Numbered from the stretch's first letter, positions 35,091 through 47,664 are shown. The stretch: DNA of 64,000 bases from Rosa chinensis (GCF_002994745.2 NC_037093.1:11078400-11142399); one strand, 5' to 3'. Made by a program: numbers and translations. Notes: generated by a model from the sequence alone, not told the origin.

Positions 35091-37960
35091 CGTCGTAGCA
35101 GGACATGAATTGTTGTCCTTCATGGACGGCACCGCAGGGTATCACCAGATTCCGGTCGCAGAAGAAGACATACATAAAACCGCGTTCCATTGTCCTGGCT
35201 TCGCGGGAGTTTTTGAATATGTGGTTATGCCTTTTGGACTGAAGAATGCCGGAGCAACGTATCAGAGAGCCATGAACCTGATCTTCCATGACATCTTGGG
35301 GAAGATTTTAGAGGTCTACATCGATGACGTAGTTGTGAAGTCTCAACAGAGAGGAGACCACATCACTGATATCAGAAAGGTATTCGAGCGCATGCGGCAA
35401 CACAAGCTCAGAATGAATCCCGCTAAATGAGTTTTTGGAGTTCAAGCAGGAGATTTTCTGGGATTCATTGTCCATCAGAGAGGGATTGAGGTCCCTGAAG
35501 ACAAGGCAAGCGCAGTCATCAATGCAACCGCTCTAAGAACGAAAAAGGAATTGCAGCATTTGCTGGGTAAGATCAACTTTCTGAGACGTTTCATCTCTAA
35601 CTCTGCAGGTAAAATCCAACCCTTCTCTCCATTGCTGAAACTGCAAGGTCAGAATGAGTTTGTATGGGAGCCTAAACATCAAGAGGCTTTCCATAGAATC
35701 AAGGCCTACCTTGCGAGTCCGCCAGTGCTTGTTCCCCCGAGAACTGGATTTCCATTGAAGTTATATATTTCAGCAGTTGAGGCTTCCATTGGCAGCCTAC
35801 TCGCCCAGGATGATAAGGAAGGCGTCGAGCACGCCATTTTCTACCTCAGTAGGACACTTACAGATTGTGAAACCAGGTATACTCCAATGGAAAAGCTGTG
35901 TCTTACATTGTACTTCTCAGCATGCAAGTTGCGGCACTACATGTTATCCTTTACTACTTGCATCATCGCTCAGACCGATCTGGTCAAGTACATGCTGTCG
36001 CAACCTATTCTGAGAGGCCGCATTGGCAAGTGGGTATTGGCCCTGTTCGAGTTCTTGCTACAATAAGTTCCCCAGAAAGCAGTGAAAGGACATGACATCG
36101 CAGACTTTCTGGCACATCACCCTATCTTGGATATCCCCACAGTGAAGGAGTTAGAGATAGCAACCGTAACTACCACTCGATCAGATTTGGCGCGCATTCC
36201 AGAGTACGCAATATGGTATCAAGCCACAGTCTCCTTGCAACCCTGGGTATTGTCTTTTGATGGCTCAAGAACTGAAACATTAGCAGGGGCAGGAATTGTC
36301 CTGGAGAACCCAGCGGGCGATCGTTTCTCTTACTCTTTCCAATTGGAGTTTAAGTGTACAAACAACCAAGCAGAGTATGAGGCCCTTATTATTGGCCTAG
36401 AAGTCTTACTGGAAATGGGAGTAAGAGATGTTCAGGTACGCAACGACTCTTTGCTCGTGATCAATCAGCTTCAAGAGAAATACAGATGTGCAAGCTATTT
36501 GCTCGTCCCATATCTGAATCGCGCCATTGAGCTTTTGGATCAGTTTGATGACGCGGATTTGGAGTACATCCCTCGCGAGCGCAATTTCGCGGCCAATGAA
36601 CTTGCTCAACTGGCTATAGGCATTACATTGAAGTACGGGGTTCGCGAGCGCATTCTGAAAGTCGAGTGCCGCACACTGCCTTCATGGCTCACGCGGCCTG
36701 ACCCTCCTGATGAGCCGGTCGTCGCTGTCCTAGAGCCTATTGACATCGATTGGCGCATTCCGTTGATCGATTACCTCAAACAACCAGCTCTTACAGCAGA
36801 CAGGAAGATTCGCTTTCTTGCCTTAAATTACTTCCTCAGGGGTGACGAGCTGAGACGGCGTGGGAAGATGGCATTGACTTCCGATGTGTTTATGGCCGTG
36901 AAGCGAAACGATTAATGCGCGAAGCACACACAGGAGTATGTGGAGCCTATCAAGCGGGACCTAAGATGCGTTGGCTCATCAGGAGACATGGGTATTATTG
37001 GCCCAGCATTTTGAAGGACTGTATCGCTTTCGCCAAAGGATGCCAAGACTGTCAGGCACACGGTCCAGTCCAGCACATTCCCAATATTCCCATGCAACCT
37101 ATTATTAAACCTTGGCCTGCACAAGGCTGGGCACTGGACTTGATTGGGATGATTCACCCCCACTCTTCTCTCCATCACAAGTTTATCATCGTCGCTACTA
37201 ATTTCTTCACCAAGTGGGTCGAAGCTGAGCCTTTGAAAGAGGCTTCAGGTGCCACCATTCGCCAATTCATATTTCATAACATCATCTGCAGGTTTGGTAT
37301 CCCTGAAGTGCTTGTTTCCGACAGGGGGGGAGCATTCATGAGAGGTGAGGTGGAGAAACTTGTCAACGACTTGGGCATCCAGTTCATCCACAGCACTCCA
37401 TATTATGCTCAGTCCAACAGTCAAGCGGAAGCCGGTAACAAGATTATTATTACCCTGCTACAACTCCCTATGCACTAATGTTTAGCCATGATGCAGTTTT
37501 ACCCTTGGAAATCAACGTTCAATCGTTACGGGTGCAAGATTAGCATCACTTGATCGGTGAAGATTATGTCCACGCGATGTGGCAAGAATACGAAGATCTG
37601 AGCGAGCAGCGCTTAGCGACTTTGGATAATTTAGTGATGGAAAAACAGCGTATCGCCCACGCCTACGATAAGAGGATGCGTGGCAGTAGTTACAAAGAGG
37701 GGGACCTTGTTTAGAAAGCTGTTTTGCCCTTTGGCAAGAAATTGACCGGTCGCGGTAAATGGACTCCACGATGGGAAGGACCCTTTGTTGTTCACCTCAT
37801 TTTGGAATGCGGGGCTTTTCACCTCAAGGATTTGGATGGCGAAATCCATCGCAATCCCATCAACGGGCGATTCCTGAAGAAATATTACCCTAGTGTTTGG
37901 GAGTTCGAGGATCCACTGGATCAACCTTCTTCCCAGACTGGGGGCAACCATAGTCTTCAT
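35091..37960 (+). pseudogene. Gypsy RT, dual RNase H and integrase
   Basis: RT resumes after the solo LTR (LLSFMDGTAGYHQI, then VYIDDVVVKS at about 35316), followed by the first RNase H (35650-36050), a second archaeal-type RNase H (about 36235-36620, with SFDGSRT and NNQAEYEALI) and integrase (36915-37478, zinc motif with KGCQDCQ and catalytic residues in ALDLIG, SDRGG and AEAGN). Lesions: TGA 35428-35430, TAA 36064-36066, frameshift near 36905, an apparent deletion at about 37465 after the last catalytic residue, and stops in the C-terminal part to about 37960. The second RNase H marks the Tat lineage. Confidence 0.88.
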
Positions 37961-39308
37961 CGGCTCGCATCATCTATATATTCAGGCCCTTTTGTGTGGC
38001 CTTAGTCTCATGTGTTTGCTTCGCCTATGAACACTAGGGGGGCAACACTCTATACATTCAGGCCTTAGTTGAGGCCTTATTTTTTATTAACAATTTCAAC
38101 TTCCGCTTTTGTTTTTGTTGTAACTTTTTCTTCCTTGACCATGTGTGTTAAGAATATACATGATGGCCTGTACATGAGGCCTTATTTTATAACAATATTT
38201 TTAGCTATACTCAGAAACATTCATTCATAGAGTGGCTTTGCGGCCAAAAGCAGTACAAATTGAAACGGTTACATTCACAATTATAAGGCCAAAAGTGGCT
38301 TAAAAATCATAAGGATTGCAGATCTTCTACGAGTTTCTGGATCTTGTGGCGACAAGCGGAAGTGATGTGATCGCTCATGCTCTTCCTCTCTTCACCCACA
38401 TCCCTCCTCCAATATGAGTCACAGCTGCTATCATCTGTACCGGAGGAAGAGGGAAGGAAATAATCCATCGCAACCAGAGATGAAGATGGAGATGGTCTTC
38501 AGTTGATTATCCTCCGGGATGGAGATGGTCTTCAGAGAGAGCGCGACTCACAACCACATCTACCTCCAGGGGAAAAATGGAAGCCTGATAGTCAGACCCC
38601 GGAGGTAGGCTTCGGAAGAAGAACAATAGGCCTCAAAGTGGCCTTCCGCCCTTCACCCTCCTGCTCCACGCGAGAAGTCTGAGGAGAGGGATCCCTCAGA
38701 ATCTTGTTCTGCCGCTTTAGGAGCGCCACATGTTCTTCGGTCTAACTGAAACCGGTAAATCCCATCCGGATTTCCAGAGACCAAAGACATGCGGCTGGAC
38801 CTGAGATTAGGCCATAAGACCTACCCAGGTTTTGAGATTAAGCCATAAGGCTTAGGAATTTGAGGCTAAGGTTGAGATCATGAGGAAAAGCTTTCAGAAA
38901 CTGAAGGAAGAGAAGTAAGGATTGCGAAACTATCTCTGGGAAAGCCATATTTGCTGGTGCTTATCACTTCTCCAAAGTACAAGTATTTATAGGGCCAATC
39001 TCAATGGCCTCAACCGTGCGATGGACAGTTGAAGCATTTTTCAACGCCATCAATAAGAGTATCAATGGAATTGAATGCTAGGATCTCGGAAATTAAGGTA
39101 ATTGAAAACGCGTGGGAAGCGGGGTAGTCTTCAAGGAGGTAACCGCTCCATTGATATTATCTTTTCCAACTTCAATAGCAATAAAGGTAAATTAAAACGC
39201 TGAACTGCTTAAAAATTTGAGCATATATTTGGGCCAAGCAAAGTGGGCTAAATATTTAAATTATGAATAATAATATTGTTCATACAAAATCGGCTTAACA
39301 ATAGAGGC
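37961..39308. other. Gypsy untranslated region between pol and the antisense gene
   Basis: No long open frame. Contains short repeats of the kind GAGGCCTTATTTT (around 38070 and 38180). This stretch is the 3' flank of both pol (plus) and the antisense gene (minus). Confidence 0.5.
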
Positions 39309-42300
39309 CTAAAGTTTTCGGCCTGCATGAGTTAAACGAAGTAGATGCTGGTCCAAGCGAAAACTGGCATCGACAGCGGCTCGCTCCGCTTGTCGGACCG
39401 CCTCGCGAGCTTGAGCTAGGTTCTGAGATAGTATTTCAGAAGCCGCTAGGGGTTGCTCCAACAAGGGTTCCTCATGCTCAAGTCGGGCCGTCACGACAGT
39501 CAATTGGGCCTGAAGATCTTGGATTTGGGACCGGAGATGATTTTGCATGATCCGCAAGTCTCTAACAAGGGTAGCCCTATCTCCTAGAAAGTCATGAGAA
39601 GAGTCCATTTGTTGAGCGAGGCCCTGATAGTGGGCCTGGGTCTGCCTGGCTTGCGCAGTCGCGGTCGCTCTTTCATTAAGCCATTGGGGAGATTCTGTAG
39701 TAGTTCGTCTATCTCAATGAACTCGTCCTCAGTGATGGCATGCTTGCGACGAAGAACCCTCAAATATTCCAGAGCCCGCACGGATGCGCCAGGCAGCAGG
39801 ATATCGGGACTCAAAAGACGGTGAAGTTCATCCCTGGCTTCATCTATAACTCCGGGAGGAGTCACCTCAAGTACGCGAGCCAGTCTGTCCAATCTGGAAG
39901 GAGGCACAGGCAGTGGATTTAGGGCAGCAGCAGCTGGAGCCTCAAGAGGCTCCACAATAGGAACCGCTTCCAGCACCGGTTCGGCGTTCACCCCTCATTC
40001 TTCTTCAGGAGCAGCAGGGGCAGGCTCTTGGTTGACCACATCTTTACCAACTGGGTCAGTGGGATTAGCGCCAAGTTCTTCCACAGTGATAGCTACTTCC
40101 TCGACAGGGCCAGGATTCTGGGTTTAAGGAGGAATCATGAGAACGCCCAAAGAATCAGGCAAGAATCAGGACATCATGCTTGTTAAAGAGAAACGTACCT
40201 CTGCAGTTGGAGGCTCGCCGAGGATTGCTATCGGCACGGGTTCTTGGACCACCTCTTCAGGAATTGGATCGGGCGCTATCTCTGCCAGGACAGGTGTGAT
40301 GTTTGGCTCCTCACAAGTTGCATCTGAAAGAGGCAGTCTTTCTTCCACTTCAGGTGAGCTATCATCTATGACCTGTACCGGGATCAGGGCCAATTGTATA
40401 TTGCTCGCAATGCTGGTAGGAGGTGGAGGATTATTGGAACCAGTGGGCGCTTGGGCCTGTGAAGCAGATGTGCCTTCACCGACAGCTGAGGGGCCTTCCC
40501 TAGTCTGTCTTGAGGACCTACGACGAACCTGCAAGCGAGGATTGTTATATGGTCGCACGGAATAAAAACAAGATTCCAACGTGCACTTTTAGTTTTTTAC
40601 CAGCCGGTCAGCGATTGGTTCATCTTCCGCCTACGAATCAGTTCGAGGGTCAGAGCGACTGCGCTTGCGGGCCAAGATAGCAGCGATCTGCCGGGTTCAA
40701 AGGAAAGGATTAGACTCGACTTGGAAAGAAAGCATTGTTTGTTTAATCAAAAAAGTTTTTATCGTTTGCGGGTCATCCTCGTCGGAAGAGGAACCTTCTA
40801 CTTCAGGCTCCGTTATTACTGTTTTTTGCTTCCCAGATTGGCCAGTGGCTGGGGAAGCATTAACCGCGTGGATGCCAGAAGGTGGCACATTTCCCTGGTG
40901 CAGCAAAGTTTGAGTTAAAAGGAAGAGTGAGAGAAGGAATAAAATATGAACTAAGATACTTACATCTTGAGGGGGCTCGCGAATTACGATACCAGCCTGG
41001 GCTTGGCGCGGGGCTAGCGCCGGTTGAGGAGCCGGCTTAGGAGGAGGAGGCGGAGATTGTGCAGCATCTTCAGAGAAGCGATCAAGTAGCTCAATGTCAG
41101 CAGCATAGGGACATCTCAGTTCCCCAAAGATGGTCGCGAAGAGTTCATCAAACCGTTGTCTCCAACAATTGACAGAAACTTCTGACCACCATTCCTCATA
41201 TCCTTCTTCAGTCCCATCCACGGCATCGATGTCCTTAGCCCAATCAGGAAGATCGACCAATGCAAGCATGCTTTGTGCTGGCAAAGGCCCAGAAGGGGGC
41301 CCAAATCTACGCCAGGAGGTGTTGTAGTTCCAGGCATCATACAGCAGGAATGGCACTAATTGGACAAGGCTGAGTTGGTGAGCGAAATGGTTAGGAGCGT
41401 AAAGCTCATAGCTGAGTTCTTCGACAGCAATCCTGATGTCTGAACAGGAGATCGCGTGCGCGATCGCTGTAGCGAGGAGCGCCAGGGAGGAATCCGTTTT
41501 CAAGCGGAGCCGGGAATCTCCTGCCCAGTACTAAGTCGCAGTAGGGCATCTCATGCAGAAGGTACAGGTATGTAAAGCACTCGGAGTAAGGAGGAGATGA
41601 GTACTTTTCCTCGCGGCTGAACCATTGACCCAGGAGTTGGTCAGCCGGTGGAAGCAGTGGGATGTCATCACGACAAAAATATGGGAAATAAGTTTGGATC
41701 CAGAAGTCAAGGATCCAAAAAGGGCCAGAGACGCTGGTCTCGAAAGGATGCATAGTGGCCTGGTACAGAGTGCGATAAAGGGCGCCCAACATGGGTTGTC
41801 TGAGCCCGACACGGCAGCCGTTGTAGAGGGTCGTTGCCAGAAGAGTCCAAGCACCAGAGGGCTTACAGGAGGAAGTACAGAAGATGAACTTACAGAGCCA
41901 GTATTCTAAGAAAGCAATTCCGCCGGTCGCATTGTGCTCCCAGCTGTAATAAGATAGCCACCGCAGATAGGAGCCGCTGTGAGCGCTGCGACTGTTTTGG
42001 GCCATGGTTGAAATGAAAGTGACAGAGTCGAATTGGCCATGCAGATAAGGCTCGCCATCAATGGGTAGGCTAGTGATGGTGAGAATATCCAGTAAAGTGA
42101 TACCCATTTGGCCAAATCGAAAATCAAAAGTGTTTGTGGCAGTGTTCCAAAAACAGAGAAAGGCAGCGAGCGGTGAAAGATTGCCACCGCGCGGAAGACA
42201 AAAACAAAGATCAATAGTGTGAGTGATACCTGCCGTGTTCCAGCAAGCCAAATCTCGTGTTCGTGCTTCGCAATACCAGGAAAGCTCCGCCGCGCTGATA

Positions 42301-42611
42301 AAGGATGGCCAGTGCCCTATCTTTACTCGATGATTCTGGGCACCCCAACTGTTGAAATCCCCAGGAGTCCTTCAGAGGACTGGGGTGGGTCGACGAACGG
42401 GCAGGCCATAGAAGGCGATGGCGTCGGCCGGGATAGAGTCTCGCGGCGCTGGGCCCAGTCCAACATGGTAGTTCGGGAACCGGAGAAGTAGGGGTCTTTG
42501 GATATTGGTGTGGAGGAAAATGCGGGCGTCGATGTTGGTTCCCCAAGAGTGGGCAGCATGTTCATTCAGTTCTTCTTCTTGATCGATGACTATCTTCTTT
42601 GGGGGAGCCAT
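39309..42611 (-). pseudogene. Antisense plant-mobile-domain-like gene with introns, inside the Gypsy element
   Basis: From ATG 42611 on the minus strand. Exon 1, 42611-40964, holds the plant mobile domain (aminotransferase-like) signature, for example WNTATNTFDFRFGQMGITLL and LPIDGEPY (about 42060-42150). Exons 2-5: 40894-40763, 40687-40601, 40528-40199 and 40117-39309. Introns of 69, 75, 72 and 81 bases all keep phase 0; three have GT-AG ends, the second has AT where GT is expected. Exon 4 is acidic and proline-rich; exon 5 ends in a probable coiled coil. Lesions: TGA at 42372-42374, frameshift near 41510, TAG in exon 3, TGA near 39994 and a frameshift near 39670. Function unknown; such genes in Tat elements are thought to be captured host genes. 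Confidence 0.8.
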
Positions 42612-42859
42612 TTTTGGGTTTCTGTGAGGAAGATGTTGGCAGTAAAAGGGTTTCTGGGTTTAGGAACTAAAAGAGTTTCTGATGTGACAGGTATGAAATG
42701 GCTGCAGGTTTTAAATAAGAAATTTTGTGAGGGAAACGATACGACAGAAAGGCGTTTTCGCAAGTGAAAGGACACAACCCTCATTAATGATATCGTTTCA
42801 AGCAATCGGCATGTCGTTTTAGCCCCCTTCAATCAGTTACATCTTCGCGAGCCTGCTTT

Positions 42860-42876
42860 CGGGGCCTGGGGGGCAA
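42860..42876 (+). promoter_or_regulatory. Polypurine tract region of the Gypsy element
   Basis: G-rich GGGGCCTGGGGGGCAA lies just before the 3' LTR at 42877. Not a pure purine run, so the exact primer end is uncertain. Confidence 0.55.
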
Positions 42877-43420
42877 TGTTTGAGCCCAAAAATAATTTTG
42901 GCAAGATCCTTTAGTGGATTTAGCACAGCGGGCCGATACCTGCGGCCCAAAAATAAGCCTACTTGGGTTTGGGTTACAACTTCGCCCATTCCATAATCCA
43001 TGAGGAAACGAAACCTTATTGGAGTCAAGTAGCAGAGATTGAATAGGAAACTTCAATCAATAATCCTTCTATAGTAAGGAACAGTCAAAACCCTAGGTAT
43101 AAATACTAGGTTTCAAGAATAGGAGCAGGAGCTCTCTCAAAATCAATCAATCCCAGCGATTACAAAGCCTCCCCGGAGCAAACCTTCAACCTCGTTGAAA
43201 CCCGGTGACCGCACGCCAGTCCTAGTCTCTCCAAGAGCCGACTGTCAGCATCACCAGATCAACCCGGCGATCGTGCTTCCAGTCCTAGTCTCTCCGCGAG
43301 CCGACTGCCAGTACTACTGCCACCGAGACTCTCTTGACCAGCGAAGCAAAGGTAACGCCCTCGCAACCCAGCGAAGCTCAAAAGACACAGTTTGCACACC
43401 AACTGGTTTGGAGCCAAACA
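42877..43420 (+). repeat. 3' LTR of the Gypsy element, internally deleted
   Basis: 544 bp. Same ends as the 5' LTR (TGTTTGAGCCC, GCCAAACA) but lacks 273 bp matching 27868-28140. The junction has a short shared AGCT/GGCT sequence, suggesting microhomology deletion. TATAAATA at 43098-43105. Confidence 0.92.
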
Positions 43421-43425
43421 CCACC

Positions 43426-45616
43426 AACCTCGACCCCAACACATCCAACTCCCACACCGCCAACCCCTCCTCCCTAACCCCCAACCCCTACTCCCTCACC
43501 GCCAACCCCTACTTCTTCACCTCCATGAACTCCTACTCCACCAAAGAAAGGAAAGTGCAAGAACAAGAACTACCCCTAGTACTACCACATTGAACATGCA
43601 TGCCCCAGCTCCTGCCCTGGTGGATGTGAGGTGGATTGTGTCACTTGTAAGCCAGTCTGTAGTAAGTGATCACCTCTCCCACTCATTTCATTAGCAATGC
43701 TTGCATGCTTTTCAATCTTATTGGCTGACCATAGTACGTATGTGCATCAGTGCATAGTGGGATCAAGTCTATTTGTTAACATCGATCAATTACTATATAT
43801 ATAGGTACAAGTTTTGATCAACTTGGTGTGTTGGCATTCCATACAAAACGGGAAAGTATCTGTGCAGTTTAATGGGTTTAATATTTTTTATTTATTTAAA
43901 GATATTTTTCTGTGTACCAAAGTATATTATTAATTTCCTAAGTATTTTAATATTTGGTCTCCTTAATTGTTTATATTTTGTTAACACAAAAAGATTTGTT
44001 TTTCCTTGTAGAAGGGGATTAGGGTAAAAAGGCTGTTTTGATTGTTTTGGTGTGTGCTGCAGCTATTCATATAGCTTGGAAAAACAGACGGCAAAGTGGG
44101 AGGCTTCCAAAGACGCAAGAATATTGATAGAGTCTTGCATGTTTGTTTGAGTTTGAGTCTTCACAAAGAGTCAATACACTTGGTCCATGTATAAGTGTTA
44201 TTGATCATGTTTTCATATGCATAAAAACTCTCTTGAGATCAGTAGAGAGACTGTGAAGAAAGAAGAGCAAGATCGTGTGATCGTGCAAGTGAAGGAGTTC
44301 AAGAAGATAGACAAACTTTGTGTTAGCTTTTGTCTAAACATTGTAGCCGAGCGAGTGCTATTCAAGTTTGTAAAAGAACATATCCTTTTTAATAAGATGA
44401 TTCTTATTTTGGGCTCTCAAGAGTAAGAGCCCCGCAGTGTTTTTAATCTCATATTTTTGAGGTTTTCACTGCGTGACCAAAATCTGTGTTCAGTTTGCTA
44501 TTTTGGTTTCTGCTGCCCAGTAAGGATTGATCCGTGCACTGCAATCCCCATTTTCCAGAAAAACACATTTTGTCCTTGTATTCACAATATATGCATGATC
44601 ATTGTTCATATGGTCATTCTAAAGTTACTGAAGATCGAACTGAGATTAAAAACAGTTAGTTAATTATATTGTTTAGTACGCGCATGAACAGAATTTTGAA
44701 GTTAAAATTTTGTGGGTAAGTAAATCAATTAGAATGAGCAACCTAACTAGGAAGTGATATATCTATTTCTAATTAATGCACATATTTCTCATTGGTACTG
44801 GCAGAGTGTGATCAACCCGGAGCAGTGTGCCAAGACCCTCGTTTCATAGGCGGTGACGACATTACCTTTTACTTCCACAGCAAGAAAAACCACAATTTCT
44901 GCCCCTTATCCGACTCCAACCTTCACATCAATGCCCACTTCATCGGCAAGCGAAATGCCAACATGAAACGCGACTTCACATGGGTCCAATCCATCGCCAT
45001 CCTCTTTGGAAAACACCAACTCTTCATCGGCGCCCAAAAAACTACAACATGGGATGACTCCGTTGACCGCCTTGCTCTCTCCTTCGACGGCGAGCTAATC
45101 ACCCTCTGGGAATCCGAAGGCGCTAGGTGGCAATCCGAGAGCTTCCCACATGTCTCATTCGTAAGGGTGGGTGACACCAACAATGTGATGGTTAAAGTTG
45201 AAGGCAAGTTTAGGATCACAGCCAGGGTTGTGCCTATAACTGAAGAAGACTCTAGAGTTCACAACTATGGTGTGACAAAAGATGATGCGTTGGCTCATCT
45301 TGATCTTGGGTTTAAGTTCTTCTCTTTGAGCAACCGAGTTAATGGTGTGTTGGGTCAGACTTACAGACCCGATTACGTGAGCCGGGTCAAGATTGGAGCC
45401 AACATGCCTGTGATGGGTGGTGACAGGGAGTTCCAAACTTCAGGACTTTTCGCTGCGGATTGCGCCATTGCTAGGTTTAATGGTGCTAGCGACTCTGAGA
45501 ATGAAGGGTCTGTTGAGGGTTTGGAGTTTCCAAGCTTGAACTGTGCTAGTGGGATTGATGGTCGAGGAGTAGTGTGCAAGAGATACATGAGACATTGTTC
45601 GATCTGCATGTCTTGA
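43426..45616 (+). pseudogene. Root cap-family gene, 3' part
   Basis: Exon 1 resumes at 43426 and ends at 43661 before a GTAAGT donor; exon 2 is 44805-45616. Joined to 26990-27366 with the duplication counted once, the proline-rich frame continues but meets TAA, TGA and TAG in the stretch 43475-43580. A second cysteine cluster (CPSSCPGGCEVDC and CVTCKPVC) repeats the first. Exon 2 is fully open for 270 residues and is the Root cap domain: FYFHSKKNHNFC, LHINAHFIGKR, WVQSIAILFG, WDDSVDRLALSFDG, VPITEEDSRVHNYG and MPVMGGDREF. The domain exon is well kept although the gene cannot make one protein. Confidence 0.85.
43662..44804 (+). other. Intron of the Root cap gene
   Basis: 1143 bp between a GTAAGT donor and a CTGGCAG acceptor. 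No repeat or internal gene was recognised. Confidence 0.6.
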
Positions 45617-45744
45617 GAGACATGTATACAAGTTTCATTCATAGAAACAAATAATTTGTAATTGGAGGGTCAACAAAAACCTCCAGTTGAGTGTTGGTCA
45701 ATTTAATTTACATCTGTATTTAAAATACGAGACAATAAAGTACA

Positions 45745-45945
45745 TGTTTTAGAGAAACTGGAATTGAGAGAAAATTGTTGTGTATTCTCATTGATAATAG
45801 GGGTCTCTTTATATGGAGGATTACAAGGCATAGAGTCTGAATCATACAAGGAAAGATAATCTCTAGATTCTTCTAAATTAAACCCTATTACCACTAGGTC
45901 AACCTAGAGTTTAGGCCAAACACAAATTAGGGTTTTACTATAACA
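45745..45945 (-). repeat. 3' LTR of Copia 3
   Basis: 201 bp, TG...CA. Confidence 0.93.
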
Positions 45946-45954
45946 CTCCCCCTT
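45946..45954 (-). promoter_or_regulatory. Polypurine tract of Copia 3
   Basis: Minus-strand AAGGGGGAG directly abuts the 3' LTR. Confidence 0.85.
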
Positions 45955-46137
45955 GTGTTGCCCAAACACGGTGCTTCTCTCGTTGCCTCGTTAAAAACCT
46001 TGCCGAGTAACAAAAACCTATTGGGACAAAAATAACCTCGGTCGAAGGGGAAAAGAAGCACAACACACCCATCACGTTTCGAGGTGAACTTGTAGACATC
46101 TCCCCCTGATGTCTGTGTCTCCCCTTGATGACTACGA

Positions 46138-47664
46138 TCATGGGAGTTCAGATAATTTCAGCAAGCCAATTCTTGCCACATGTTTCTCGAAAGTGGATTT
46201 GGGAAATGACTTAGTAAACAAGTCTGCCACATTTTCCTCAGATCGAACCTTGTTCACTTTGATCTTGAGGAGCTTCTGTTGTTGCTGATTGTAGAAGAAT
46301 TTGGGCGATATATGCTTGGTATTGTTACCTTTGATATAGCCTTGCTTCATTTGTTCAATGCAAGCAACATTATCCTCATAGATGCTTGTTGGCTCATCTG
46401 TGGTAGATTTCAGACCACAATTACTTCGAACATGCGTAACTATAGATCGAAGCCATATACATTCACGAACTGCTTCGTGAATAGCAATAATCTCAGCATG
46501 ATTCGAAGAGGTAGCGACTAAGGTCTGCTTTGTAGACCTCCAAGAAATAGTGGTCTTTCCCATGTTGAAAACATAACCAGTTTGGGAGCGACCTTTGTGT
46601 GGGTCAGAGAGGTACCCAGCATCAACAAAACCTTCCAAAACACTTATATCGTTTTGGGATGGGGAGAGGGGACTTAGTCCACCATTTATGGCATCCCTGG
46701 CACTTGATGGGTCCGAATCCATCTTCTCTCTGTAGTGATAGAACAAGCCCATATCAATCGTACCACTTAGGTATTGAAAGATATCTTTAACACCAGTCCA
46801 ATGGCATCGTGTTGGCGCAGAGCTATATCTAGCTAGCAAGTTCACAGCGAATGAGATGTCTGGTCTTGTGCATTGCGCTAAGTACAATAATGCGCCTATT
46901 GCACTTAGGTATGGCACTTCTGCCTCTAGCACTTCTTCATCGTCATCTTTTGGACGGAATGGATCTTTCTTTGGATCAAGACTACGGACGACCATTGGGG
47001 TGCTTGAAGGCTTAATCTTGTCGTCATCACAAAGAACTTGGGTGGCGTTATGGCGTCCCAAGACAGCTGCAGTGCCAGATGCTGTGGTAGCTGCTGTCTT
47101 ACTAAGTCCTGAAATCAATTTTTGATTCTTACTTCTTCTCACTCTGAAGAATGGATGTCTGTGTGAAGTCTTTAGTATACAGAGCATCATATCACGACCA
47201 GGATGTCCTAGTCAGTCATGCCAAAGCCAGTATGTATCAGAATCCAAGAGATCTTCTCTTATTACATTATTGGATTCAATTGGTCGAATTGTAGTGACAT
47301 AAAGTCCATTAGATTGACACATAAGCTTCTTTAAGATGCACTTTTGTCCGCAATCATTAGAGGTAATGCAAAGGAACTCTTTTCCGTTTTCATTATGCGT
47401 TTCCGCATGGAATCCGTTAGCTCTTATATCTTTAAAACTTAATAAGGTTTGATTTGCCTTAGGAGCGTAAAGAGCTTCTACGACATTGATCAAGGTGCCA
47501 TTTGGCAATAGGAATTGGGCCATTCCATGTCCTTGAACTAAACCTGATGGCCCAGCCATCATAGTCACAGAGGAATATGTAGGCAACATCTCCAAGAATA
47601 ATTGCCTATGTCGTAGAATGGTGTGCGTAGTCGCACTATCCACGAGACATTGTAGTTCATCCAT
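46138..47664 (-). pseudogene. Copia 3 protease, gag-pre-integrase, RT end and RNase H
   Basis: One frame from about 47664 to the stop at 46138. It starts with a protease-like segment (LVDSATTHTILR) and the gag-pre-integrase motif (YWLWHD, then LGHPG), interrupted by TGA at 47210-47212. About 60 residues later it jumps, in frame, to the C-terminal RT region (YLSAIGALLYLAQCTRPDIS) and RNase H (TISWRSTKQTLVATSSNHAE, ending LFTKSFPKSTFEKH). The integrase core and the RT catalytic YVDD are absent. Confidence 0.88.

Larger units (their letters stand above)
27367..43420 (+). mobile_element. Ty3/Gypsy Tat-lineage retrotransposon, 16 kb
   Basis: LTRs at 27367-28183 and 42877-43420, target duplication ccacc at 27362-27366 and 43421-43425. 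Sense side: gag, protease, RT, RNase H, a second (archaeal-type) RNase H and integrase. The dual RNase H and large size place it in the Tat lineage (Ogre/Retand type). Antisense side near the 3' end: a multi-exon plant-mobile-domain-like gene. A solo LTR (33159-35085) is nested in RT. The shared parts of the LTRs are about 96% identical by hand count. It destroys a Root cap gene. Confidence 0.95.
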
